The notes under the pieces were generated by a model that saw only the letters and a program-made list of their open reading frames with translations, was not told the DNA's origin and ran no database searches. From contig QKPN01000005.1 in NCBI GenBank assembly GCA_003258405.1, positions 1 through 64,000 on the forward strand: a stretch of 64,000 nucleotides of DNA, written 5' to 3'. Source of the stretch: Rhodobacteraceae bacterium DSL-40 (lineage in GTDB: Bacteria; Pseudomonadota; Alphaproteobacteria; Rhodobacterales; Rhodobacteraceae). Of the stretch, positions 1 through 6,679 are shown one piece after another (positions within the stretch are counted from its first letter, which is position 1; every line of letters starts with the position of its first letter). Both the position numbers and the translations under genes were made by a program.

Positions 1-212
1 TGTCCGGTCGAAACAGGGGCCAGTTCACCTCTGTCGATTTACACGAAGAAGTTGTTCTGGATGTATTGCACGCTCTACAGGTCAACATCCTATCTAGAAG
101 CGATTTTTCGAAGGCCATTTCAATTCTCGAAGAGAGGGCGGATATTCCCCCCGGCGGAAAATTCGAAAACCCCTGGGGGCGGGTCTCGGAAGCGACTGTC
201 TGTCGAGGATGA
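1..212 (+). CDS. C-terminal fragment of an unrecognised protein
   Basis: An open frame (codons in phase with position 3) enters from the left edge and runs 69 codons to a TGA at 210-212. The peptide has an alternating acidic/hydrophobic pattern (e.g. VDLHEEVVLDVLHALQ, then FSKAISILEERADIPPG) that looks like real helical protein rather than a shadow frame. No family is recognised. It is the leftmost visible gene of the phage-like segment and could be a phage or host-adjacent protein. The start lies outside the window, so length and domain content are unknown. Confidence 0.45.
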   Translation, partial: SGRNRGQFTSVDLHEEVVLDVLHALQVNILSRSDFSKAISILEERADIPPGGKFENPWGRVSEATVCRG

Positions 213-604
213 AGAAGCGCGGAATTGTGTTCGAATTCATTGCGACTGGAGCGCCGACATGCCTCGCTGTCGTGGCCAAAGTAACTCAGGGCAGTCCGCG
301 GCTTGCCCTGCAATGTTCAGTAAGGGACGAGCTTTTCCGGAACTCCATAGTTCACGCCGATCCCAGCGAGAACCTCGTGACTCACACTCTTGCACGCTGT
401 CAGCACACTGTGCCAGCACCCACACCCCGGCGGCCCATAGGCCGTATTTTGGCAGGTAGAGCGCCTTCGAGCACAAATAACTGAAGTATTACAAATGTTG
501 ATGGCAGCGCATTTTGCAGCCATCGGCAATTTTTAACTTGCGATTATTTATGGCTCCACCATTATAAATAATAGATACGCCATTATTTAATATTGGAGGC
601 GACT
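213..604. other. Non-coding or undefined stretch, AT-rich at its right end
   Basis: No frame here is convincing. A 91-codon frame at 209-484 overlaps the preceding stop by ATGA, but lacks a well-placed ribosome site and has no recognisable pattern. From about 520 onward the base composition falls sharply to AT-rich, unlike most of the window, and holds the inverted repeats described at 543-589. It probably carries the promoter of the small gene at 605. Confidence 0.4.
543..589. promoter_or_regulatory. AT-rich operator-like repeat cluster
   Basis: The octamer ATTATTTA occurs at 543-550, its exact reverse complement TAAATAAT at 565-572, and the octamer again at 582-589. This gives one perfect inverted repeat with a 14-nt spacer and one convergent-to-direct pair. 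It ends 5 bp before the GGAGG ribosome site of the gene at 605. The layout fits a regulator binding over a phage promoter, but no regulator gene is visible. Confidence 0.4.
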
Positions 605-838
605 TTGATTAATAGCAAGAGATGGTTCGTTCAGTGCCAAGTATCGGAGGAAGAATACGACAGCCTCCGTACGCTTGGTTCTGATCTTAATCTTCGGCCC
701 GGCGATACGCTGCGCACGATCATTCGCCAGCGGGTCGAGAAGGGTGACTTTCTGACCAAGGAAGCCCCGCACCCCACGGCGGCCCTCGCTGAGGTCATGC
801 TGGAGCTGGTTCCGCTGGTGCATCGCATGAAAATGTAA
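605..838 (+). CDS. Small phage-type protein, apparently truncated by a stop codon
   Basis: A TTG start at 605 is chosen because GGAGG at 595-599 lies 5 nt upstream; no ATG is suitable. The product is 77 residues, beginning with INSKRWFVQC and ending HRMKM, with a mostly helical, charged pattern. The same frame continues past the TAA at 836-838 for 15 more codons (LDEQAAELARLREG) to a TGA at 881-883, and that extension looks like the natural helical C-terminus. A single base change of a Gln, Lys or Glu codon to TAA would explain this. No function is recognised; position suggests a phage accessory protein. Confidence 0.5.
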   Translation: MINSKRWFVQCQVSEEEYDSLRTLGSDLNLRPGDTLRTIIRQRVEKGDFLTKEAPHPTAALAEVMLELVPLVHRMKM

Positions 839-886
839 CTCGATGAGCAGGCCGCCGAGTTGGCCCGCCTGCGGGAGGGCTGATCG

Positions 887-1162
887 ATGGGTACGCCACT
901 CCTCCGAGACGGCATTCTTCAGGGCACGCCCTTTGACGGTATGAGCTACGAGCTGACCCGCCTCACCTACGATGAGGTTCAGAAGGCCAATCGGATTCTC
1001 GAGAAATCGCGCGCAGGCCAGCGGCTCGATTCAAACGAGCTGCGAGACCTTATGGCGCTCCGCAAGGCGGCGAAGGCGGGCAGCAAGCCCCCGGCGGCCA
1101 AGGCGAGCACCATCGAGCGGCTTTCGGCCACGGTGCGCGAGCTTCGCGAGGTGCTGAAGTAA
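887..1162 (+). CDS. Small helical phage protein of unknown function
   Basis: A 91-residue protein with an ATG at 887. Residues 25-60 are strongly helical and charged (YDEVQKANRILEKSRAGQ), and the last 25 residues look like a short coiled coil ending LSATVRELREVLK. Its TAA shares one base with the ATG of the next gene (TAATG at 1160-1164), so the two are translationally coupled. No family is recognised. Placement directly before a prohead protease suggests a minor head or accessory protein. Confidence 0.55.
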   Translation: MGTPLLRDGILQGTPFDGMSYELTRLTYDEVQKANRILEKSRAGQRLDSNELRDLMALRKAAKAGSKPPAAKASTIERLSATVRELREVLK

Positions 1163-1583
1163 TGAACATCAAGGGCTACGCCAGTACCAACGATTTGGAT
1201 CGGGCGCGGCATGTGGTCGCCGCTAACGCCTTCCGCGCCAGCATCGCCGCCAAGGGCCTGAGCGGCCCCAAAGGCATCAGGCTGCTGCATCAACACCGGA
1301 GCGAGTTGGTAATCGGCCGCATCCTGAAACTTGAGCAGCGCGCCAAGGGCCTCTGGATCGAGGCGGAGGTCGACGAGGACATCGCGCATGGGCGCGAGGT
1401 TGCCGCCATGATTCGGGCCGCCGGGGGGCTCTCCTACAGCGTGGGGTTCTTCGTGCGCGATGCCGATATCGAAGAAGACGCCAGCGGCGGGAATACCTGC
1501 TGATCACACGCGGCGAGCTTGATGAGGTCAGTGTCGTGACCTTCCCGGCCCAGCCCAATGCCATAATCACGGAGTTTGACTGA
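1162..1583 (+). pseudogene. HK97-family prohead protease, frameshifted near the C-terminus
   Basis: The first 113 codons (1162-1503) encode a typical HK97 prohead protease N-terminus: a short MNIKGYAS start, the active-site region RLLHQHRSELVIGR with its histidine at about residue 51, and the strand AAGGLSYSVGFFVRDADIEE. The frame then hits TGA at 1501. The expected C-terminal signature GELDEVSVVTFPAQPNA follows at once in another frame and runs to a TGA at 1581-1583. Restoring one base around 1485-1490 joins the two frames seamlessly, so this is a one-base deletion or a sequencing error. These proteases process capsid scaffold and prohead proteins. Confidence 0.75.
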
Positions 1584-2125
1584 TGAAGACCGAAGCTGAA
1601 AGGCAGAAGGAATTGCGCGACCGGCTGCAGGCCGCACGCGACATGACCCCGGAGTACAAGGATGGGCTGCGCGCAAAGTTGGCGCGGCAGACTTTCAATG
1701 AGCAGGAGCGGATGCTCAAGTGCCTGCGCCTCAACCTGCTGACCTACGAGAAGTGGCTGAAAGACCCGAGCACGGAACTCCCGGAAGGTCATGAGGCATT
1801 CCTCTACGATTGGGCACTTGGAGGATATGGCTTCGTCTCGACCGAAGAAGGGCTGCAACCTATTAGGCTGCGGAGTGCCCCCGCAAAGATCCTCGGGATC
1901 CGGCCCCCAGCCAGCCCCACGGCGGCCAGCGATGCCAATCCCTGCGATGGCCCGAATGTCCCGGTCGGTCGCCGGATCGTGCAGGAGGCTTCCGCTTCAC
2001 CGGGTCCCAATCTCAATGTTCCCGAGGATGCTCGCAGGCCCGATCGCGTGCAGGAAGCGCCACGCAAGAGCACAACCATCCCCCTCGGGCTGATGGGTAA
2101 CCTCGTTGGGCGGAGGCGGGGCTGA
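1583..2125 (+). CDS. Phage-type hypothetical protein
   Basis: A 180-residue protein whose ATG overlaps the stop of the protease frame (TGATG at 1581-1585) and whose own stop overlaps the next start (TGATG at 2123-2127). Residues 1-95 are charged and helical, with a segment LKCLRLNLLTYEKWLKD followed by a Trp/Tyr-rich stretch. Residues 100-180 are Pro/Arg-rich and probably disordered. I do not recognise the family. The tight coupling on both sides shows it belongs to the same phage operon, but gene order gives no firm role. Confidence 0.5.
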   Translation: MKTEAERQKELRDRLQAARDMTPEYKDGLRAKLARQTFNEQERMLKCLRLNLLTYEKWLKDPSTELPEGHEAFLYDWALGGYGFVSTEEGLQPIRLRSAPAKILGIRPPASPTAASDANPCDGPNVPVGRRIVQEASASPGPNLNVPEDARRPDRVQEAPRKSTTIPLGLMGNLVGRRRG

Positions 2126-2817
2126 TGAGTGACCGCCTACCAGACGGGCGGGTGCGGCCTCCGTGGCTTGAGCCGGGCGAGCCGGAGCGGGATGTATCCA
2201 TGCCCTCGCACCTCTTCGCGCCCGGCAACAAGCTCTCGGTTGGCCACGGAGCGCCGAGGCTGGTCAAGGACGGTGAAGAGCTTTGGAGCCGGTTCCTCGA
2301 ATATGTTGAATGGATCGAGACCAACCCTGTGTGCGCATTGCGCAAGGTTGTTTCCCACAATCGCATCATCGAGGTGGAGGACGAATTCCTTCGGCCCATG
2401 ACGTGGCAGAGCTTCGCCGCCTTCCTCGGGGTCTCGACCGCAACGCTCGAGTATTGGCGTAGGGATTGCGAAGATCTGATCGAGACCCTGCACCGGATCA
2501 AGGACACGATGTTCGCCAACAAGTTCGAAGGGGCCGCCGTGGGTGTGTTCCGGGAAGCGATCATCTCGCGCGAGCTTGGGCTCGCCGATCATCAGGCGCT
2601 ATCGGTGGATCTCGATCAACAGGCCGCGTTCAAGCCTCAGTTCAACATTCTGCCCGCCGCCACGGTGGCCGACCTGATCCATCCGGACGATCCCGACCCC
2701 GAGGGCATCGAGCGGGGCTATCAAATCCTTTGCACCCAAGCGCAGCTCGATGCGGGGATGCCCTTCTTTGACGGCCGGACAATCGAACATCAAGCCGAGG
2801 ACGTGACCGATGGATGA
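2125..2817 (+). CDS. Phage terminase small subunit (gp3-like DNA packaging protein)
   Basis: A 230-residue protein. Residues about 30-165 match the layout of gp3-type small terminases: an LFAPGNKLS entry, a region with WSRFLEYVEWIETNP, a charged strand, then RPMTWQSFAAFLGVSTATL, which resembles the helix-turn-helix that recognises the packaging site, and a helical tail KDTMFANKFEGAAVGVF. The C-terminus is probably involved in oligomerisation. Small terminase subunits bind phage DNA and recruit the large ATPase/nuclease subunit. No large subunit or portal gene follows in the window, so the packaging module is incomplete here. Confidence 0.7.
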   Translation: MSDRLPDGRVRPPWLEPGEPERDVSMPSHLFAPGNKLSVGHGAPRLVKDGEELWSRFLEYVEWIETNPVCALRKVVSHNRIIEVEDEFLRPMTWQSFAAFLGVSTATLEYWRRDCEDLIETLHRIKDTMFANKFEGAAVGVFREAIISRELGLADHQALSVDLDQQAAFKPQFNILPAATVADLIHPDDPDPEGIERGYQILCTQAQLDAGMPFFDGRTIEHQAEDVTDG

Positions 2818-3019
2818 CTTCAACATTCGCCCCGTACCCCAAGGCCGGTACTTCGCACCGTCGGATGAAAAGCAGCGCGGGCCACTCCTTACACAGAAGC
2901 AGATCGAATACGGCATCGAGATGCGCAGGCGAGCGGGCCTGAATGCCACGGCTACGCCCGGCGAGCTGGCCAAGGCAATCGATCCGAACGCGGCTCGTTA
3001 CAACGTCAGCGGGGGTTGA
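2810..3019 (+). CDS. Small phage-segment protein of unknown function
   Basis: A 69-residue protein that starts 8 bp inside the terminase gene (ATG at 2810), as expected in a compressed phage operon. It is hydrophilic, with a basic helix around TQKQIEYGIEMRRRAGLN and a short conserved-looking tail PGELAKAIDPNAARYNVSG. No motif identifies a function. Confidence 0.5.
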   Translation: MDDFNIRPVPQGRYFAPSDEKQRGPLLTQKQIEYGIEMRRRAGLNATATPGELAKAIDPNAARYNVSGG

Positions 3020-3024
3020 AATGA

Positions 3025-3162
3025 ATGAAGCTGATCGTCAACACCCCAGCAAATTCGCAGCCCAACCCCCAGCGGCAGGCACCGCCCGAGCAGTATGGCG
3101 GCGGCAAGCTGAAGAACGGCCACGAGCAAGAGCGGCAGGAGCCGCCAGCAAACGAAGACTGA
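3025..3162 (+). CDS. Very small Gln/Pro-rich phage-segment peptide
   Basis: A 45-residue frame starts at the second of two overlapping ATGs after the preceding gene (3021 and 3025). The peptide begins MKLIVNTPANSQ and continues with Pro, Gln, Gly and charged residues, ending PPANED. The first ATG at 3021 instead opens the frame of the next gene with a low-complexity Arg/Ala-rich leader, which looks less natural. Coding status is uncertain and no function is suggested. Confidence 0.35.
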   Translation: MKLIVNTPANSQPNPQRQAPPEQYGGGKLKNGHEQERQEPPANED

Positions 3163-3182
3163 GGCAGCAAGGAACCGAGAGC

Positions 3183-3695
3183 ATGAGCTACCATTACAGC
3201 GTCTCCTCCCCATACGGCCCGCTGATCCCGGCAGAGATCGTCGGGTCCTCGATCATTCAGGACCAGACCTTCCACAGGAAATTGCGCATCGCCCTGCGCG
3301 ATGCCGACAAGGGCTGTGACATAGAACTTGAGTTCGGCATTTGCTTCGATTGCATGGAGCCGGGGCAGTGGGAGCTATACCAATACGAAGAGTTCGCGGC
3401 TCTGCTTTCCGCCTGCGGCATGACGAAGCTCTGGGATACCGAGCAGCTTCACGGCAAGTGGGTGCTGGCCCCCGAGGTGGCATGGCGCGAGCCCATACCG
3501 ATCTCCGAGGTGGTTCAGGCGCTGATGCCCTTCAACGGCGGCCTAGTGGCAGCGGCCCGCGCGCACGATTTCCGCAAATATATGCTTGGATACCGGGATC
3601 GCGCGCCTTGGGAATCCCCTCGAAACAAACCGATCGCTCCCTTCGGGAAGCCGGAGGCGCGGGCGGCAGGCGGCCCCGTCGAGTCTTGCTCCTGA
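3183..3695 (+). CDS. Hypothetical protein at the end of the phage-like segment
   Basis: A 170-residue product starting MSYHYSVSSPYGPL. The ATG at 3183 is preferred over in-frame upstream ATGs because the upstream extension is Arg/Ala/Gln-rich and overlaps another frame. Residues 35-100 include an acidic strand, a Cys pair in FGICFDCMEPGQW, and a Trp-rich section. The last 30 residues (after the PWESP segment) look disordered. No family is recognised. It is the last gene before the tRNA-Ser boundary, where integrated elements often carry cargo genes. Confidence 0.5.
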   Translation: MSYHYSVSSPYGPLIPAEIVGSSIIQDQTFHRKLRIALRDADKGCDIELEFGICFDCMEPGQWELYQYEEFAALLSACGMTKLWDTEQLHGKWVLAPEVAWREPIPISEVVQALMPFNGGLVAAARAHDFRKYMLGYRDRAPWESPRNKPIAPFGKPEARAAGGPVESCS

Positions 3696-3826
3696 GGCTC
3701 CGGGGCCGCATTGCCCTTGGGGAATCGGGCGCATTCTGACCCGTTTGATTTTGGGCTAGCGTTTGGGCCAGTAGGCATTTGATTACAAAAATAAAACGTT
3801 ATTAATCAATTGATTAGAAGCAATGA
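3696..3826. other. Probable right junction of the integrated element
   Basis: This stretch separates the last phage-segment gene from the 3' end of tRNA-Ser. It becomes very AT-rich at 3780-3820, in contrast to the flanking DNA. An attachment core is expected to overlap the tRNA 3' end at 3827 onward, because tRNA 3' halves are the usual target of integrases. No integrase gene and no second copy of the tRNA end are visible, so the other boundary should lie left of the window. This is inference from layout. Confidence 0.35.
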
Positions 3827-3916
3827 TGGCGGAGACGAAGGGATTCGAACCCTCGAAACGGTTTCCCGTTTACTCCCTTAGCAGGGGAGCGCCTTCGACC
3901 ACTCGGCCACGTCTCC
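3827..3916 (-). tRNA. tRNA-Ser (anticodon GCU)
   Basis: The reverse strand gives a 90-nt class II tRNA. The acceptor stem GGAGACG pairs with CGTCTCC, the discriminator is G, and CCA is encoded. The anticodon arm CTCCCCTGCTAAGGGAG carries GCT in a seven-base loop, a long variable arm follows, and the T arm contains GGTTCGAATCC. It decodes AGC/AGU serine codons. Its 3' end faces the phage-like segment, so it is the likely integration target. Confidence 0.95.
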
Positions 3917-4119
3917 GCTGACCCGTATAGCGGTTTAGGCGGTGGAGAAACAAGGGCGAGTTTCGTTTTTTCTGGAACCGCTTGGCTTGCCGGAGGTGAT
4001 TGAAATTGCGCCGATTTTCGCGCAACGCCATCTGCGCGCCTTTCGGGCACTGCAGGCGGTGGTCAGCACGTGGTTGCCCGAGCGGCACTCGATGACGGAG
4101 GCTTTGGCTGTGGCAGAGG

Positions 4120-5487
4120 TCACGCCATGGCAGGGGCGGACGTGCCGGGGTCGAGCTTGACGGTGAGTTCCGAGCCGCCCTTCACGTAGATGTCGCGGTG
4201 TCCAAGCGGCGTGCGGATGCCATGGATGCGGAATTGTTCCCAGACCGCCAGAAGCACCTCGCTGCGAACGTTTATGATTCCATTGGTCGGATCCTCGATC
4301 CAGAAGCGGAGTTCGAGATTGACGGTGCTGTCGGCGAAGCTCATCAGGCGGCAGACAGGAGCCGGATCCTGGAGCACGCGCGGTGTGTTGCGTGCGGCCG
4401 AGATGGCGAGCTCCATCGCGTGGCGCACATCGCAATCAAAGGATACGCCGATCGGCGTGAGCAGGCGAAGCCTGTTGTTGTTGTAGGACCAGTTGATCAC
4501 ACGCCGGGTGATGAGGTCCTCGTTCGGAACCAGCCATTCAGTGCCGTCGCGGGTGGTAAGCGAGACATAGCGCGCATTGAGCGCGGTTACCCAGCCGAAG
4601 AGCTGCACGGCGCGATTGTCGGGGTCACTTAGTTCCACGACATCGCCGGGCTTGATGGAGCGGTCGAAGAGCAGGATGAGGCCGCTGATGACGTTGGCGA
4701 TCGGCTTCTGGAGGCCGAAGCCGATGCCGACACCGAGGGCGCCAGTGAAGAGGGCAAAGGCCGTGAGATCAATGCCGGCGCCGGTCAGGGCCGCGACGAG
4801 CGCGGTCGTGATCAGCGAAAGCCGGATCATCTTTGTCGTGAGAACCTTGAGGGAAGGGGTCAGCCCGCGGGCCAGCTGCACTCGTCGCTCGATAAGCCGC
4901 GACACTGTAAGCGCCAACCAGAGCAGCACGATCAGCTGGAAGGCGCCGCGCACGATTTCGAGCAGGGTGAGCCGCGTCGAACCGAGCCGGATCCCCACGT
5001 GATCGAGATAGACAATCAGCGGACTGAGCAGGTGGAAAATGTCGAGCGTTGCCACCCCAAAGGCAGTGAAGGCGATGAGGCGCGAGAGAAAGGCATTTCG
5101 GATCAGCAGCGCGGCGAGCCGGATCACCACCCAGGCGGCGAGCAGGTTAACCGCAGTGCCGAGCAGGATGTCTGGCCAACCTAGGGTCCTTGCGGCCGCC
5201 ATTGCGGCGCCCAGAAACGCGAGCGCGATGAGGGGGAAGGTGATCGAGCTTACAGCCTTGGAGAGGACGAATGCGAGGGAGAGATTCGACAGCGGGCCGG
5301 GAAAAAGTCGCAGCAGTCCGGAACGTATGGGTTTGGATAAAATCCAGGCAGCGCAGAGGCAGGCAATCGTGGCCGTGATCTGCCCGAGCGTGGACCAGAC
5401 GAGAACCTGCGTCAGCAGCCAGTACTCGACCTGCATCCGGAAATTCTCGATGGCGATAACATCGATCAGTCGCTGGTAGCTTTCCAT
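4120..5487 (-). CDS. MscS-family small-conductance mechanosensitive channel
   Basis: A 455-residue membrane protein starting MESYQRLIDVIAIENF; an upstream in-frame ATG at 5625 would add 46 residues of non-membrane, unnatural sequence. Several hydrophobic helices precede the pore-lining TM3 helix, whose signature GALGVGIGFGLQKPIANVI lies at about residues 249-267, followed by LLFDRSIKPGDVV, the start of the beta domain. The C-terminal half holds the cytoplasmic vestibule (RYVSLTTRDGTEWLVPN). These channels relieve turgor after osmotic downshock. It is divergent from the TAXI protein gene at 5641 and shows no operon partner. Confidence 0.9.
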   Translation of the reverse strand: MESYQRLIDVIAIENFRMQVEYWLLTQVLVWSTLGQITATIACLCAAWILSKPIRSGLLRLFPGPLSNLSLAFVLSKAVSSITFPLIALAFLGAAMAAARTLGWPDILLGTAVNLLAAWVVIRLAALLIRNAFLSRLIAFTAFGVATLDIFHLLSPLIVYLDHVGIRLGSTRLTLLEIVRGAFQLIVLLWLALTVSRLIERRVQLARGLTPSLKVLTTKMIRLSLITTALVAALTGAGIDLTAFALFTGALGVGIGFGLQKPIANVISGLILLFDRSIKPGDVVELSDPDNRAVQLFGWVTALNARYVSLTTRDGTEWLVPNEDLITRRVINWSYNNNRLRLLTPIGVSFDCDVRHAMELAISAARNTPRVLQDPAPVCRLMSFADSTVNLELRFWIEDPTNGIINVRSEVLLAVWEQFRIHGIRTPLGHRDIYVKGGSELTVKLDPGTSAPAMA

Positions 5488-5640
5488 TGCGCCGCCTGTG
5501 CCGGAGTTTCCCTGAGTATCCACATCCAAGTCCCTCGAAATCAACCGCCATTTGAAGGCGTATTGCGGATCGGTGCGGCAGCGGACTAACCTTGGCCCGG
5601 TCTGAACGGCAGGGATGCATCCCACCGAAAGGGAGACAGG

Positions 5641-6672
5641 ATGCCCAGAATTCGTTTTCTCGCGGGCAATCTGCGGCGAGGCCTCGTCTCGCGCGCGACG
5701 ATCGGTCTCATTGTGCTTGCTGCCTGGTGCGGCCTAGCCTCGGCTCAATCCGCAACGAGGGGGGATCTCAGTCTTGTCAGCATTGCAACGGGCGAGCGGA
5801 CTGGGGTCTATTATTTCGCCGGCGGCGTGATCTGCGGGCTGCTCAATGCCCATCGCTGGGAGCACGGGATCCGCTGCATTGCAGAGCGCACCAATGGCTC
5901 TATCGAAAATCTTCGCGAGGTGCGGAGCGGAGCGGTGACCTTCGCGATCGCGCAATCGGACTGGCAGAACAACGCGGTGAACGGGACCGGTGTCTTCCAG
6001 AGCGCGGGGCGGGACTCCGAGCTCAGGTCGCTCTTCTCGCTGTTTCCAGAGCCGTTTACCGTTGTCGCCCGGCCGGATGCGGGGATCAGCACATTCTCCG
6101 ATCTCATCGGCAAGCGGGTCAATCTTGGTCCGCAAGGCTCGGGAAGCCGCGCGACCATGGAAGTCGTCATGGACGCGATGGGCTGGAAGGATCAGGATTT
6201 CTCCTATGTCTCGGAGCTTCCGATGAGCGAACTGCCGCGCGCGCTCTGCTCCGGAGAGGTCGATGCGGCCGTTTTTATCGTGGCGCATCCGAACCTTGTC
6301 GTGGAGGAAATGCTGTCACTTTGCGGCGTGATCCTGCTCCCGGTGCAGGGAGATCAGATCGAGCGCGTCATTAGCGGATATCCCTACTATTTCGATTACC
6401 AGATTCCGGCCGGAACCTATCCGGGGCAAACGACCTCGGTTCCGGGGTTTGCCCTCGCCGCGACGCTTGTGGCTTCGGCGCGCACGCCGCCCACAATCGT
6501 GCAGGAGCTGGTGAAGGCGGTCTTCAGCAATCTTGATGAGTTCCGGGCGGCGCATCCGGCCTTTGCCCATCTGGACGAGAAGCAGATGGTGACGAGCGGG
6601 CTGACCGCGCCCTTCCATGAGGGCGCACTGAGATATTTTTACAGCCACCACATCATGCCGGTGACGCCCTGA
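5641..6672 (+). CDS. TAXI-family TRAP transporter solute-binding protein
   Basis: A 343-residue secreted protein, starting after the ribosome site GGGAGACAGG. A Sec signal with a hydrophobic core (TIGLIVLAAWCGLASAQS) is expected to be cleaved near residue 36. The mature part has the TAXI signature: IATGERTGVYYFAGGVICG near the start, the NGSIENLREVRSG strand, and the domain GKRVNLGPQGSGSRATMEV. TAXI proteins bind small carboxylates or amino acids in the periplasm and deliver them to a fused DctQM-type permease, which is not present nearby. It converges on matB with a 7-bp gap, so malonate or a related dicarboxylate is a reasonable but unproven substrate. Confidence 0.85.
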   Translation: MPRIRFLAGNLRRGLVSRATIGLIVLAAWCGLASAQSATRGDLSLVSIATGERTGVYYFAGGVICGLLNAHRWEHGIRCIAERTNGSIENLREVRSGAVTFAIAQSDWQNNAVNGTGVFQSAGRDSELRSLFSLFPEPFTVVARPDAGISTFSDLIGKRVNLGPQGSGSRATMEVVMDAMGWKDQDFSYVSELPMSELPRALCSGEVDAAVFIVAHPNLVVEEMLSLCGVILLPVQGDQIERVISGYPYYFDYQIPAGTYPGQTTSVPGFALAATLVASARTPPTIVQELVKAVFSNLDEFRAAHPAFAHLDEKQMVTSGLTAPFHEGALRYFYSHHIMPVTP

Positions 6673-6679
6673 GGCCTGC

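Noticed and set aside
52-459. 135-codon frame near the left edge
   Set aside because: Residues are Arg/Ser/Pro-rich and shadow the partial gene at 1-212; no start signal.
209-484. 91-codon frame overlapping the first stop by ATGA
   Set aside because: No ribosome site with proper spacing, no family pattern, and competing frames of equal length on both strands.
3942-4160. 72-codon frame between tRNA-Ser and the MscS gene
   Set aside because: No ribosome site, no recognisable sequence, and it overlaps the MscS coding end.
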